A DNA stretch of 64,000 bases, from contig NZ_JAFBCX010000001.1 of the NCBI RefSeq assembly GCF_016907955.1, positions 186,001 through 250,000 on the forward strand, read 5' to 3'. A model generated the notes under the pieces. The model was not told the DNA's origin, did no database searches, and worked only from the letters and a program-made list of their open reading frames with translations. Position numbers and translations under genes: made by a program. Within the stretch, counting starts at the first letter, position 1, and every line of letters starts with the position of its first letter. Source of the stretch: Lentzea nigeriaca (lineage in GTDB: Bacteria > Actinomycetota > Actinomycetes > Mycobacteriales > Pseudonocardiaceae). Shown in pieces: positions 15,275 through 24,257 of this stretch.

Positions 15275-16189
15275 ATGTCCCGCCCCACCGCCGCGATCGT
15301 CGGTCCCGGCAACATCGGCACCGACCTGCTGGTCAAGCTGCAACGCCGCGGGGTGTTCGACGTCCGGTACATGGTCGGCGTCGACCCCGCCTCCGCCGGT
15401 CTGGCCCGTGCCCGCGCCCTCGGCGTCGAAGCCAGCGCCGACGGTGTCGACTGGCTGCTCGCCCGCCCGGAGCTGCCTGACTTCGTCTTCGAGGCGACCG
15501 CCGCGAAACCGCATTCGGCCAACGCCCCGCGCTACGCCGAGGCGGGCATCCGCGCGATCGACCTGACCCCCGCGGCCGTGGGCCCGTTCGTGTGCCCCGC
15601 GGTCAACCTCGGCGCGCACGCGGACGCGCCGAACATCAACATGATCACCTGTGGTGGCCAGGCCACGATTCCCATCGTGCACGCGGTCTCCCGGGTCACC
15701 GAGGTGCCCTACGCGGAGATCGTCGCGTCGATCTCGTCCCGCTCGGCCGGACCGGGCACCCGTGCCAACATCGACGAGTTCACCGAGACCACGTCGCACG
15801 CCATCGAGTCCGTCGGCGGAGCGGCCAAGGGCAAGGCGATCATCGTCCTGAACCCCGTCGAGCCGCCGCTCGTCATGCGGGACACGGTGTTCTGCGCGAT
15901 CTCGCCGGACGCGGACCGGGACGCGATCACCGAGTCCATCCACGGGATGGTCGCCGAGGTCCAGGCCTACGTGCCCGGCTACCGGCTCAAGTCCGACCCG
16001 CAGTTCGACGACGCCCGCGAGCTGTGGCACGGCCAGGCCAGGGTGGCCGTGTTCCTCGAGGTCGAGGGCAACGGCGACCACCTCCCGCCGTGGGCGGGCA
16101 ACCTCGACATCATGACCGCCGCCGCGGCCAGGGCGGGCGAGCTGCTCGCCACCGGCGCGGCCCAGCCGAAGGAAGCGGTGTCGCGATGA
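15275..16189 (+). CDS. mhpF: Acetaldehyde dehydrogenase (acylating)
   Basis: 304 residues, about the usual length for MhpF/DmpF. It converts acetaldehyde and CoA to acetyl-CoA with NAD+, receiving acetaldehyde through a channel from the partner aldolase. Seen in sequence: the nucleotide-binding [12 protein letters not shown] at the N-terminus, the catalytic cysteine C126 in TCGGQATIP, and [17 protein letters not shown] further on. Start ATG one base after the previous stop, with GAGGAGGA upstream. Its stop overlaps the aldolase start (ATGA), consistent with the obligate aldolase-dehydrogenase complex. Confidence 0.95.
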   Translation: MSRPTAAIVGPGNIGTDLLVKLQRRGVFDVRYMVGVDPASAGLARARALGVEASADGVDWLLARPELPDFVFEATAAKPHSANAPRYAEAGIRAIDLTPAAVGPFVCPAVNLGAHADAPNINMITCGGQATIPIVHAVSRVTEVPYAEIVASISSRSAGPGTRANIDEFTETTSHAIESVGGAAKGKAIIVLNPVEPPLVMRDTVFCAISPDADRDAITESIHGMVAEVQAYVPGYRLKSDPQFDDARELWHGQARVAVFLEVEGNGDHLPPWAGNLDIMTAAAARAGELLATGAAQPKEAVSR

Positions 16190-17211
16190 CCGCCGTGCGC
16201 CTCACCGACACCACCCTGCGCGACGGCAGTCACGCCGTCCGCCACCAGTTCACGATCCCCCAGGTCCGCGCCGTCGCCGGGGCACTCGACCGGGCCGGGA
16301 TCGAGGTCATCGAGGTGACCCACGGTGACGGGCTCGCCGGGTCTTCGTTCAACTACGGGTTCTCCCGCGTGCCCGACGTCGAACTGGTCGCCGCCGCGGC
16401 CGACGAGGTCACCCGCGCGAAGATCGCCGTCCTGCTGCTGCCCGGCGTCGGGACGGTGGCGGACCTGCGCGAGGCCGTCGCCGCCGGTGCGCGGGTCGCC
16501 CGCATCGCGACGCACTGCACCGAGGCCGACGTCAGCATCCAGCACTTCGGCGCGGCCAGGGAACTGGGCCTGGAGACCGTCGGGTTTTTGATGCTGTCGC
16601 ACCGGAACTCGCCGGAGGGCCTCGCCGGGCAGGCCCGGATCATGGCCGACGCGGGCTGCCAGTGCGTCTACGTGGTCGACTCCGCCGGCGCCCTGCTCCC
16701 CGACGACGTCACCGACCGCGTCACCGCGCTGGTGCAGGAACTCGGGGACGACGCGCAGGTCGGCTTCCACGGCCACCAGAACCTGTCGCTGGGGGTGGCG
16801 AACTCGATCGCCGCGTACCGGGCGGGCGCCCGCCAGATCGACGGCACCCTGCGCGCTCTCGGTGCCGGGGCGGGGAATTCTCCCACCGAGATCCTGGTGA
16901 CCGCGTTCGACGCGCTGGGCGTCGAGTCCGGTGTGGACAGTGAGCTGGTCCTCGCCGCCGCGGAGGAGGTGCTCGCGCCGATCGTCCCGCGGATGCCCGT
17001 CGCCGACCGTGCCGCGATCGTGCAGGGCCGTTACGGCGTCTACAACTCGTTTCTGCTGCACGCCGAGCACGCCGCCGAGCGGTACGGTGTGCCCGCGTAC
17101 CAGATCCTCAAGCGGGTCGGCGAGCGCGGTTACGTCGGTGGGCAGGAAGACATGATCATCGACGTGGCGATCGGGCTGCGGGGCGAGCTGGGCGTGAAGG
17201 AGAACGCGTGA
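16186..17211 (+). CDS. mhpE: 4-hydroxy-2-oxovalerate aldolase
   Basis: 341 residues from the ATG at 16186; a longer upstream open frame overlaps the dehydrogenase gene and is not used. Cleaves 4-hydroxy-2-oxovalerate to pyruvate and acetaldehyde. DmpG/HMGL-like TIM-barrel features: the catalytic Arg and metal Asp in [10 protein letters not shown], the [11 protein letters not shown] histidine metal ligands, and the C-terminal interaction region ([25 protein letters not shown]) that binds the dehydrogenase. Tightly coupled to the genes before and after it. Confidence 0.95.
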   Translation: MTAVRLTDTTLRDGSHAVRHQFTIPQVRAVAGALDRAGIEVIEVTHGDGLAGSSFNYGFSRVPDVELVAAAADEVTRAKIAVLLLPGVGTVADLREAVAAGARVARIATHCTEADVSIQHFGAARELGLETVGFLMLSHRNSPEGLAGQARIMADAGCQCVYVVDSAGALLPDDVTDRVTALVQELGDDAQVGFHGHQNLSLGVANSIAAYRAGARQIDGTLRALGAGAGNSPTEILVTAFDALGVESGVDSELVLAAAEEVLAPIVPRMPVADRAAIVQGRYGVYNSFLLHAEHAAERYGVPAYQILKRVGERGYVGGQEDMIIDVAIGLRGELGVKENA

Positions 17212-17987
17212 ACTGGGACATCGACACCGCCGCTGCCGTGCTGCTCGAGGCGGAGCGGCAACGGCAGGACCGGGGCCCGCTGACCGACGAGTGGCCGGAA
17301 CTCGACCTCGGCACGGCCTACCGCGTGCAGAAGCGGCTGATCGAGAAGAAGGTCGAGGCGGGCGAGAAGGTCGTCGGCGTCAAGCTGGGCCTCACCTCCC
17401 GCGCCAAGCAGGAGCGGATGGGCATCACCTCGCCGCTGACCGCGGTGCTCACCGACGGCTACGTCCTCGAAGCCGACGTGCCCATCCCGCTCGCCGAACT
17501 CATCCACCCGCGGGTCGAGCCCGAGATCGTGTTCGTCATGGGCAAGCGCCTCGAAGGGCCGGGCGTCACCGCGGCCACCGCGCTCGACGCCGTCGAGAGT
17601 GTCCACGCCGGACTCGAGATCATCGACTCCCGGTACGTCGACTTCAAGTTCACCCTGCCCGACGTCGTGGCGGACAACGCGTCCTCGGCGCGCTTCCTGG
17701 TCGGAGGGAAGGCGTTGTCGCCGAAGAACCTGGACCTCGCGCTGGAAGCCTGCGTGCTCACCGCCAACGGCACTGTCGTCGCCACCGCCACGGGCGCGGC
17801 CGTGCAGGGCCACCCGGCGGAAGCGCTCGCACTGGCTGCCAACGCGCTGGCCGCCCGCGGCGAGGCGATCGAAGCCGGGCAGCTCGTGCTGACCGGCGGC
17901 CTGACCGACGCGGTGTTCGTCCACGCCGGTGACCAGATCGGCGCGGAGTTCACCAGTCTCGGCTCGGTGTTCGTCACGGCGGCCTGA
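17208..17987 (+). CDS. 2-oxo-3-hexenedioate decarboxylase-like enzyme
   Basis: 259 residues, same superfamily as the hydratase at 14461: [48 protein letters not shown]. The pattern is closest to 4-oxalocrotonate decarboxylases (DmpH/PraD type), which convert 2-oxo-3-hexenedioate to 2-hydroxypenta-2,4-dienoate, the substrate of the hydratase. These two enzymes usually act as a complex. The GTG start overlaps the aldolase stop. A second hydratase function cannot be excluded from sequence alone. Confidence 0.75.
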   Translation: MNWDIDTAAAVLLEAERQRQDRGPLTDEWPELDLGTAYRVQKRLIEKKVEAGEKVVGVKLGLTSRAKQERMGITSPLTAVLTDGYVLEADVPIPLAELIHPRVEPEIVFVMGKRLEGPGVTAATALDAVESVHAGLEIIDSRYVDFKFTLPDVVADNASSARFLVGGKALSPKNLDLALEACVLTANGTVVATATGAAVQGHPAEALALAANALAARGEAIEAGQLVLTGGLTDAVFVHAGDQIGAEFTSLGSVFVTAA

Positions 17988-17989
17988 GC

Positions 17990-18760
17990 GTGGAAGAGCG
18001 GGCACCTGGACGTTCTGTCACCAGCAAGGTGGTCGCTCTTCTCGACGCGTTCGGCCCTGATTCGCCGGAGCTGACCCTCAACGAGCTCAGCGCGCGCACG
18101 GGGCTGCCGCTGTCGACCGCGCACCGGCTGGTCACCGAGCTGGTGGAATGGGGCGGGCTCGAGCGGTGCGAGGGGGCCGGGTACCGGATCGGGCTGCGGA
18201 TGTGGGAGCTCGGCTCGCTCGCTCCGCGCGGCGAGTCGCTGCGCGATGTCGCCCTTCCCATGATGCAGGACCTCTACGAGGGCACCAAGGAGAACGTGCA
18301 CCTGGCAGTCCGGCAGGACACCCAGGCGCTCTACCTCGACAAGATCCACGGCCCGGACGCGCTCCCGGTCAAGTCCCGGCGCGGCGGCCGGCTTCCCCTG
18401 CACGCCACCGGTGTCGGCAAGGTGCTGCTCGCCTACGCGCCGGACGACCTGCGCGCCCGCGTGCTGAGCGGGGAACTGCCCCGGTTCACCCGGCACACCA
18501 TCGTCGAACCCGGCCGCCTCGCCCGCGTGCTCGACGAAGTCCGGGACACCGGCATGGCGTTCGCCTACGAGGAGCTCACGATCGGCTCGCTGTCGGTCGC
18601 CGCGCCCATCCGTGACGCGTCGGGTGAGGTCGTCGCCGCGCTGGATGTCGTTCTGCACACCGCAGGCGGGCGCCCCGACCGGCTGGCGCTCGCGGTCCGG
18701 ACCGCGGCCATCTCCATCTCCCGGGCCCTGCGTGACCGGCAGGTCAGCCGGCGCGGATGA
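17990..18760 (+). CDS. IclR-family transcriptional regulator (third copy)
   Basis: 256 residues, start GTG two bases after the decarboxylase stop, so co-transcribed with the meta-cleavage genes. The DNA-binding segment reads LTLNELSARTGLPLSTAHRLV, and the effector domain has NVHLAVRQDTQALYLDK, LPLHATGVGKVLLAY and SVAAPIRDASGEVVAALD. It could control its own operon or the next one, which starts at 18858 behind a strong palindrome at 18772-18794. Confidence 0.85.
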   Translation: MEERAPGRSVTSKVVALLDAFGPDSPELTLNELSARTGLPLSTAHRLVTELVEWGGLERCEGAGYRIGLRMWELGSLAPRGESLRDVALPMMQDLYEGTKENVHLAVRQDTQALYLDKIHGPDALPVKSRRGGRLPLHATGVGKVLLAYAPDDLRARVLSGELPRFTRHTIVEPGRLARVLDEVRDTGMAFAYEELTIGSLSVAAPIRDASGEVVAALDVVLHTAGGRPDRLALAVRTAAISISRALRDRQVSRRG

Positions 18761-18771
18761 CATCGCGGCGA

Positions 18772-18794
18772 GCGTTCCCGTTCAGCGGGAACGC
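18772..18794. terminator. Strong stem-loop after iclR; terminator or operator
   Basis: GCGTTCCCG and CGGGAACGC form a perfect 9-bp stem around a 5-base loop (TTCAG), 11 bp after the iclR stop. There is no T-run, so it may instead be an IclR operator for the downstream dioxygenase operon; IclR sites are often GTTCC-type inverted repeats. Confidence 0.5.
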
Positions 18795-18857
18795 GGCCTT
18801 CTTCCGAAGCGGTGCCGGCTGTGACAGTAGCCACACCAACGACGGGAAAGGCCAGCG

Positions 18858-19295
18858 ATGACAAGCACTGCCAGCCCCGGGCCCTCGGCGGAACAGCAGG
18901 CGGAGATCGACCGTTACCTCGGGACCTACCGCGAGATGGCGGGCTTCGTCCCGCCCCGGATCCAGGCCCGGTTCGAGCGGCTCGGCCGGACGAACCCGGA
19001 GCTCCTGCTGGCGCAGGAGAAGGTCCGGAACCTGGTGACCTACACCGAGGTGCTGGACCAGAAAACGGTGCAGCTCATCCTGTTCGCCGTGCTCTCGGTC
19101 CAGCTGCGGGACGCGGCGAAGATCCACGGCCACGCCGCGCGGCGGGCCGGTGCGAGCTGGGAGGAGCTCCAGGCCGCGATCGACCTCGCCTACCTGTTCG
19201 GTGGCGTGTCGATCGCGAACCACGCACCGTCCATCCTGGACGGTGTCGCGGAGCTGGAGGCCAAGGCGGCGGCGGAAGAGGGGACGACCCGGTGA
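18858..19295 (+). CDS. Carboxymuconolactone decarboxylase-family protein
   Basis: 145 residues, small helical protein of the CMD/AhpD-like superfamily, recognised from the central LILFAVLSVQLRDAAKIHGHAAR pattern followed by RAGASWEELQAAIDLAYLFGG (given in pieces: IHGHAARRAGAS is the core). It lacks the CxxC pair of peroxidase-type AhpD proteins, so it is more like decarboxylase-type members. The gene overlaps the dioxygenase gene (GTGA), so it probably helps process the ring-cleavage substrate or product. The exact reaction is unknown. Confidence 0.65.
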   Translation: MTSTASPGPSAEQQAEIDRYLGTYREMAGFVPPRIQARFERLGRTNPELLLAQEKVRNLVTYTEVLDQKTVQLILFAVLSVQLRDAAKIHGHAARRAGASWEELQAAIDLAYLFGGVSIANHAPSILDGVAELEAKAAAEEGTTR

Positions 19296-20272
19296 TCGAC
19301 CACCCGGAACCGGTCTACGACATCGCGCAGCTCGGGCACACCGAGCTCCACACCCCGGACCTCGCGGCATCGGTCGCGTTCTTCACCGAGATCTACGGGC
19401 TCACTCTCGTCGGCGAGACGCCAGGGGCCGCGCACCTGCGGGCCTGGAACGACGACGTCCTGTCCTCACTGACTCTCACCGCCCACGACGAACCCGGTCT
19501 GGGCCACCTCGCCTGGCGGGCGACGAGCCCTCAGGCGCTGCACCGGCGTGTCGCGGCGCTGGAGGAACACGGCGTGCGGGGTTGGTGGCACGACGGCGAC
19601 TTCGGGCACGGTGCGGCGTACCGGTTCGTCGGCGTCGGCGGGCATCTCCAGGAGATCTACTTCGACACCGAGAAGTACGTGCCCACCCCGGACACCACAC
19701 CGGCCCTGCCCAACCAGCCGCAGAAGTTCGCCCCGCGGGGCGCCGCGGCAGCGCACATCGACCACATCAACCTGCTGGTCCCCGATGTCGCCGCGGCCTC
19801 GCGCTTCCAGCAGGAGACGCTCGGGTTCAAACTGCGTGAGCGGCTCGTCCCGGCGGGGAGGGACGAGGTCGGCGCCTGGCTGTCGGTCATGACCAAGGCC
19901 CACGACCTGGCCCTGACGAAGGAGCCCGCGCCCACACAGGGCCGCCTGCACCACCTCGCCTACTCGGTCCCGGAGACCTCGGACGTGATCCGCGCGGCGG
20001 ACATCTTCCTCGAGAACGACGTCTTCATCGAGTTCGGCCCCGCCAAGCACTCGCGCACCCAGGGCTTCTTCCTCTACGTCTACGAGCCGGGTGGCAACCG
20101 CATCGAGGTCTTCACCGGTGGCATCCACATCTTCTCGCCGGACTTCGAGACCGTCACCTGGGACACGGAGTCGCAGGGCAGGGGGACCGCCTGGGGCATG
20201 CCGGTGCCCGAGTCCTTCCACAGCCACGCCACACCCCCGTACGTGCCGGCCGGTGCCGAGGTGACCGCATGA
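19292..20272 (+). CDS. Extradiol (catechol 2,3-dioxygenase-type) ring-cleavage enzyme
   Basis: 326 residues from the GTG at 19292. Two vicinal-oxygen-chelate repeats: the first near LGHTELHTPDL, and the catalytic second with the iron ligands in HIDHINLLV, RLHHLAYSV and GNRIEVFTGG (His-His-Glu). Type I extradiol dioxygenases open catecholic rings next to the two hydroxyls using Fe(II) and O2. Its product would flow into the decarboxylase-hydratase-aldolase enzymes at 14461-17987. The preferred substrate (catechol, protocatechuate or a derivative) cannot be set from sequence, though the nearby protocatechuate-forming dehydratase suggests protocatechuate or a decarboxylated form. Confidence 0.85.
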   Translation: MIDHPEPVYDIAQLGHTELHTPDLAASVAFFTEIYGLTLVGETPGAAHLRAWNDDVLSSLTLTAHDEPGLGHLAWRATSPQALHRRVAALEEHGVRGWWHDGDFGHGAAYRFVGVGGHLQEIYFDTEKYVPTPDTTPALPNQPQKFAPRGAAAAHIDHINLLVPDVAAASRFQQETLGFKLRERLVPAGRDEVGAWLSVMTKAHDLALTKEPAPTQGRLHHLAYSVPETSDVIRAADIFLENDVFIEFGPAKHSRTQGFFLYVYEPGGNRIEVFTGGIHIFSPDFETVTWDTESQGRGTAWGMPVPESFHSHATPPYVPAGAEVTA

Positions 20273-21084
20273 CCGGGCTGACGGCGAGCTACGTCACTCT
20301 GCACGGGGGAGGGTTCACCGATCCCGCCCGTACCTCGTTCGCCGGCCGTGCGGCCGCGGCAGCGATTGCCGGGTTCACCGGGATCGGGGTGCAGCTCGCG
20401 GATCTGGCTCGCACCGGTGGCGCGGCCGTGCTCGGGGATCCGGCGGTGGCCGTCACCGAGGCCGAGTTCCTCGGCGGCTGGGTCCTCGCCGAGGACCTGG
20501 AGGTGCCGTCGCCGTCCGAGGAGCTGCTCATCGAGGTGGCCCAGGTCGCCGGGCCGCTTCGGGTCACGTCCGGGGAGTTCGCGGCCGGGCCCGCCGATCC
20601 GGGCCGCGCGGCGGAGAGTCTCGCGGTGCTCGCGAACAGGCTCGCGCCGCACGGCATCACCCTTGCCGTCGAGGCCTTCGCCTGGGGCGCGATCTCCGAC
20701 TACCCGACGGCGCTGGAGATCGTGCGGCGCAGCGGTGCCGCCAATGCCGGGCTCATGATCGATGTCTGGCACTGGTTCGCCACCGGCGCGGACGTCGCTC
20801 TGCTCCACGACGTCGACCCGCACGAAATCGCCGGCGTCCAGCTCAACGACGGTCCCCTGACGCGCAGGGACGATCCCGAAATGCTGCACCGGGCACGCAC
20901 CACGCGGTGGTTGCCCGGCAAGGGCGAACTTCCGGTGCGGGAGCTGGTCGGCGCCCTTCATTCGGCGGCCTACACCGGCCCGTACTCGGTGGAGGTCAAC
21001 TATCCCGGTTTCCGGGAGCTGCCCGTCGAGGAGGCCGCGCGCCTGGCCCACGACGCCTCGATCGCGATCCTGAACGGCCGCTGA
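20269..21084 (+). CDS. Sugar-phosphate-isomerase-like TIM-barrel protein
   Basis: 271 residues, AP-endonuclease-2/xylose-isomerase-type barrel. Metal-site segments are recognisable: LAVEAFAWG, LMIDVWHWF, GVQLND and YSVEVNYPG. The same fold includes stand-alone 3-dehydroshikimate dehydratases (AsbF/QuiC-like) and cyclitol isomerases, so this may be a second dehydratase or a cyclitol-converting enzyme. It is coupled (ATGA) to the dioxygenase gene, and an uptake transporter gene follows. Specificity is not determinable here. Confidence 0.7.
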   Translation: MTGLTASYVTLHGGGFTDPARTSFAGRAAAAAIAGFTGIGVQLADLARTGGAAVLGDPAVAVTEAEFLGGWVLAEDLEVPSPSEELLIEVAQVAGPLRVTSGEFAAGPADPGRAAESLAVLANRLAPHGITLAVEAFAWGAISDYPTALEIVRRSGAANAGLMIDVWHWFATGADVALLHDVDPHEIAGVQLNDGPLTRRDDPEMLHRARTTRWLPGKGELPVRELVGALHSAAYTGPYSVEVNYPGFRELPVEEAARLAHDASIAILNGR

Positions 21085-21135
21085 ACGGCATTCCCCGCCG
21101 AATCGCTCGACACCTCGAACACAAAGGAGTGTTTC

Positions 21136-22494
21136 GTGTCGCATGCCCAGGAAACCGGAAAACCAGGACAGACACCGGGCAAGGCCGCACTGGCGTCCTT
21201 CCTCGGCAGCCTGGTGGAGTACTACGACTTCTTCATCTACGGATCGGCCTCGGCGCTGGTGTTCGGCCGCGTCTTCTTCCCTGGCGCCAGCGCCGCGGCA
21301 GGTACGCTGGCCGCACTCGCGACCTTCGCCGTGGCCTACGTCGCCCGCCCGATCGGATCGTTCTTCCTCGGTCACTTCGGCGACCGGATCGGCCGCAAAC
21401 GAGTCCTGATCTTCACCCTCGCGCTGATGGGTGGCTCGACGTTCGCCATCGGCTGCCTGCCCGGCTACGACACCATCGGCGTGGCCGCGCCGGTCCTGCT
21501 CGTGGTCCTGCGGATCGCACAGGGCCTGTCCGCCGCCGGTGAGCAGAGCGGCGCGAGCTCGATGACGCTGGAGCACTCGCCAGAAGGCAGGAGGGCGTTC
21601 TTCACCAGCTTCACGCTCTCCGGCACGCAGGCCGGTCTCGTCGTCGCGACGCTCGTGTTCATCCCGGTCGCCGCGCTGCCCGAGTCCGCCCTCTACAGCT
21701 GGGGCTGGCGGATCCCGTTCTGGGCCAGCGCGATCATGGTGGTCGTCGCGATGGTCGTGCGCCGGACCCTCGACGAACCGCCCGCCTTCGAGCAGCTCAA
21801 GCAGGAGCACGAGGTCGTCAAGTTCCCGCTGGGAGTCTTCGTCCGGCACTACTGGCGGTCGTTCCTGCGGATCGTGCTCTGCCACTTCTACGGCACCATC
21901 TCCACCGCCGTCACCGTGTTCGGGCTCGCCTACGCGGTGAACACGTGGCACATCGCGCGGTCGTCGATGCTGTGGACGATCGTGATCGCCAACCTCGTCC
22001 AGGTCGCCACGATCCCGATGTGGGCGAAGCTGTCCGACCGGATCGGCCGCCGCCCGGTGTTCGCGGTTGGAGCAGTGGGCTGCGCGGTGTCGGTCTTCGC
22101 CTACTTCGCTGCGCTCACCACGTCGAACTGGGTGCTGGTCGCCGCGGCATCGGTGCTGCTCAGCTCGGTCTGCTACGCGGCGCCGAACGCCGTCTGGCCG
22201 GCCATGTACGCGGAGATGTTCGACGCAAGGGTCCGCTACACCGGGCTGGCCGTCTCCACCCAGTTCGCCAACCTCGCCCTCGGTTTCCTGCCGTCGGTGG
22301 CCGCGATCCTGATCGGCACCGGGACCTATGGCTGGCTGTCGATCGCGGTGCTGCTCGCCACGCTCTGCCTGATCGCCGCCGCGGCCGCGTTCGCCGGCCG
22401 GGAGACGGCGCACGTTCCGCTGCGGGAGCTCGGACGTGCTTCCCGCACTTCCGGCCTCACCACGCCCGCGCCGGTCGCGCCCAGCATCCCCTGA
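21136..22494 (+). CDS. MHS-family MFS transporter (second)
   Basis: 452 residues, start GTG with AAAGGAG. MHS signatures: [17 protein letters not shown] near the N-terminus, [13 protein letters not shown] in loop 2-3, [15 protein letters not shown] and about 12 membrane segments. It parallels the transporter at 10031 and probably imports an aromatic acid, quinate or shikimate by proton symport. Its position directly before the dehydroquinase and quinate/shikimate dehydrogenase genes favours quinate. Confidence 0.85.
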   Translation: MSHAQETGKPGQTPGKAALASFLGSLVEYYDFFIYGSASALVFGRVFFPGASAAAGTLAALATFAVAYVARPIGSFFLGHFGDRIGRKRVLIFTLALMGGSTFAIGCLPGYDTIGVAAPVLLVVLRIAQGLSAAGEQSGASSMTLEHSPEGRRAFFTSFTLSGTQAGLVVATLVFIPVAALPESALYSWGWRIPFWASAIMVVVAMVVRRTLDEPPAFEQLKQEHEVVKFPLGVFVRHYWRSFLRIVLCHFYGTISTAVTVFGLAYAVNTWHIARSSMLWTIVIANLVQVATIPMWAKLSDRIGRRPVFAVGAVGCAVSVFAYFAALTTSNWVLVAAASVLLSSVCYAAPNAVWPAMYAEMFDARVRYTGLAVSTQFANLALGFLPSVAAILIGTGTYGWLSIAVLLATLCLIAAAAAFAGRETAHVPLRELGRASRTSGLTTPAPVAPSIP

Positions 22495-22516
22495 GTCCCT
22501 TCGGAAAGGTTCCACC

Positions 22517-22981
22517 ATGCGGCACGGCCGTCTCCTGATCATGAACGGTCCGAACCTCAACCTGCTCGGCACCCGCGAGCCAGGGCTCTACGGCGTCGAC
22601 ACCCTCGCCGACGTCGAGCGGATCGCCGGTGGCAGGGCCGAGGAACTCGGCTACGAGGCCGACTTCTTCCAGAGCAACTGGGAGGGCGCGCTGATCGACC
22701 GGCTGCACGAGGCACGTGGCGGCACCGATGGCGTCGTCCTCAACCCCGGTGCGTTCACGCACACCTCGGTGGCCCTGCGGGACGCGCTGCTCGCCACTGA
22801 GCTGCCGGTCGTCGAGGTGCACATCAGCAATGTGCACAAGAGGGAGGAGTTCCGGCACCGTTCCTACATCTCCGACATCGCCGAAGCCGTCATCGTCGGA
22901 GCGGGGATCCGGGGATACGTGTACGGGGTCGAATGCCTCGACCGGGCACTGCGGCTCCACGACGCGAGGAGCGCGGTGTGA
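22517..22981 (+). CDS. aroQ: Type II 3-dehydroquinate dehydratase
   Basis: 154 residues from the ATG at 22517, which follows GGAAAGG; the frame is open upstream but overlaps the transporter gene. It reversibly dehydrates 3-dehydroquinate to 3-dehydroshikimate. Type II hallmarks: [22 protein letters not shown], the active-site NPGAFTHTS, and [17 protein letters not shown] with the catalytic His. The catabolic neighbourhood (QsuB-, QsuD-type genes) suggests it is the quinate-degrading enzyme (QsuC role) rather than the biosynthetic one. Overlaps the next gene by 4 bp. Confidence 0.95.
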   Translation: MRHGRLLIMNGPNLNLLGTREPGLYGVDTLADVERIAGGRAEELGYEADFFQSNWEGALIDRLHEARGGTDGVVLNPGAFTHTSVALRDALLATELPVVEVHISNVHKREEFRHRSYISDIAEAVIVGAGIRGYVYGVECLDRALRLHDARSAV

Positions 22982-23835
22982 ACGCCCCGCTGCGAGTCGG
23001 TCTGATCGGCCGCGGCATAGGACCGTCCTTCTCGCCCGCGCTCCACGAACGCGAGGCCGCCGCCCTCGGCGTCTCCTATCGGTACCGGCTCTGGGACCTC
23101 GATGTCCTCGGCACGACTGCCGAGGACATCCCGAAGCTGCTCCGGCGTGCTCGCGACGAGGGGTATCGCGGGCTCAACATCACCCACCCGTGCAAACAGC
23201 TCGTGATCGGGCACCTCGACCGGCTCTCGCCCGATGCCGAGGCGATCGGGGCGGTGAACACCGTCGTTCTCGACGAGGACGGGATGACCGGGCACAACAC
23301 CGACTGGCAGGGTTTCCGCGAGGGTTTCCTCGAGGGCCTGCCGGAGGTCGCGTGCGAACACGTCGTGCTCCTCGGCGCCGGTGGTGCGGGTGCGGCCGCC
23401 GCGCACGCCCTCCTTTCGCTCGGCACGGCCCGCCTCGACGTGCTCGACGTCGAGGCGGGGCGGGCGGATGCTCTCGCCGCCGCGCTCACCGCCCGCTTCG
23501 GGAGCGGACGAGCCGTGGCCGGGCACCCAGGCGATGCCGCCAAGCGCCTCCGTTCGGCGGACGGCCTGGTGCATGCGACCCCGACCGGCATGGCGGCACA
23601 TCCCGGACTGCCACTCGAAGCGCGCCTGCTCCGCCCGGACCTGTGGGTCGCCGAGATCGTCTATATGCCGATGGAAACCGAACTCCTCCGCAACGCCCGC
23701 GCCATCGGGGCCCGGCATCTCAGCGGGGGCCGCATGGTCGTCCACCAAGCCGCGGAGGCGATGCGCCTCTTCACCGGTCTGGCACCGGACGCGAGCCGGA
23801 TGCTCCGTCACCTGGCCGAACTGCTGCGTCGTTGA
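22978..23835 (+). CDS. qsuD: Quinate/shikimate dehydrogenase, QsuD type
   Basis: 285 residues, AroE family. Start GTG at 22978 overlapping the dehydroquinase stop. Visible: SPALHE in the substrate loop, the catalytic Lys in [26 protein letters not shown], the dinucleotide site LLGAGGAG, and [10 protein letters not shown]. The overall wording closely follows corynebacterial QsuD (for example [25 protein letters not shown]), which oxidises quinate and shikimate with NAD+, rather than biosynthetic NADP+-dependent AroE. Together with the dehydroquinase and the QsuB-type dehydratase it gives a full quinate-to-protocatechuate route. Confidence 0.88.
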   Translation: MNAPLRVGLIGRGIGPSFSPALHEREAAALGVSYRYRLWDLDVLGTTAEDIPKLLRRARDEGYRGLNITHPCKQLVIGHLDRLSPDAEAIGAVNTVVLDEDGMTGHNTDWQGFREGFLEGLPEVACEHVVLLGAGGAGAAAAHALLSLGTARLDVLDVEAGRADALAAALTARFGSGRAVAGHPGDAAKRLRSADGLVHATPTGMAAHPGLPLEARLLRPDLWVAEIVYMPMETELLRNARAIGARHLSGGRMVVHQAAEAMRLFTGLAPDASRMLRHLAELLRR

Positions 23836-23900
23836 ACGGGTGGGGCAGGTCAGGGTGTGGCTCAACTGGAGGGCTTGGAGCGAAAGCGGAGCACCGCAGG

Positions 23901-23950
23901 GAGTTGAACGTCGCCGAACGGCGTGCAACGCCACTCAACGGCAGTCAACG
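23901..23950 (+). repeat. Five 10-bp-phased AACG repeats
   Basis: Five consecutive 10-bp units each end in AACG: gagttgAACG, tcgccgAACG, gcgtgcAACG, ccactcAACG, gcagtcAACG. The last two share TCAACG preceded by a purine-pyrimidine step. The exact 10-bp period places the motif on one face of the helix, as in cooperative activator sites (SARP sites are usually 11-bp-phased heptamers). Confidence 0.5.
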
Positions 23951-24216
23951 GCTTGAGGCGGGCGAGCCGCATCCGGCGTTTCGTGATGAGGAGACGGCGG
24001 GTCGGCCGACCTGGGTTGCCCTGTGTACTGTACTGATCACGGTTGGTGGCGTGTGCGGGCGCCCGGTGGGCGAGCTGCATCACACTCGTTTGCCGGCCTT
24101 TGAAGTTTCAATTATTTGGCCTGAGGGCTGGATTCGAAGAGTTCGCTGATCGCGGCTGTGGAGCGATCCGGAACTGAGTGGACGGGCCGGCTTCGCGCTT
24201 GCAGGAGGGCTCGGGG

Positions 24217-24250
24217 GTGTCAGCGCCGTGTCAGCGGGGCTGGTGAGGAT
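24217..24250 (+). promoter_or_regulatory. SARP-like direct repeat and -10 element
   Basis: GTGTCAGCG occurs at 24217-24225 and 24228-24236, an 11-bp spacing typical of SARP heptamer pairs. Eight bases after the second copy lies GAGGAT (24245-24250), a plausible -10, and seven bases later the ATG at 24258. SARP activators bind direct repeats placed about 8 bp before a -10, so the geometry fits well. Activity is not demonstrated. Confidence 0.45.
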
Positions 24251-24257
24251 CGCCCGC

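Larger units (their letters stand above)
23836..24257. other. Regulatory interval before the PKS cluster
   Basis: No protein is supported in these 422 bp. They contain five phased AACG repeats (23901-23950), a GGTCGGCCGACC palindrome (24000-24011), a locally AT-richer stretch with TTGAAGTTTCAA (24100-24111), and an 11-bp direct repeat with a -10-like element (24217-24250). The interval separates the catabolic genes from the SARP gene and PKS operon and appears to be a multi-site control region. Confidence 0.5.

Noticed and set aside
22978..23835. Biosynthetic shikimate dehydrogenase AroE
   Set aside because: Motif wording follows QsuD-type quinate/shikimate dehydrogenases, and the neighbours are catabolic, so a biosynthetic role is less likely.
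23901..23950. CRISPR or minisatellite array
   Set aside because: The units are 10 bp with only four invariant bases and no spacer structure; phased protein-binding sites fit better.
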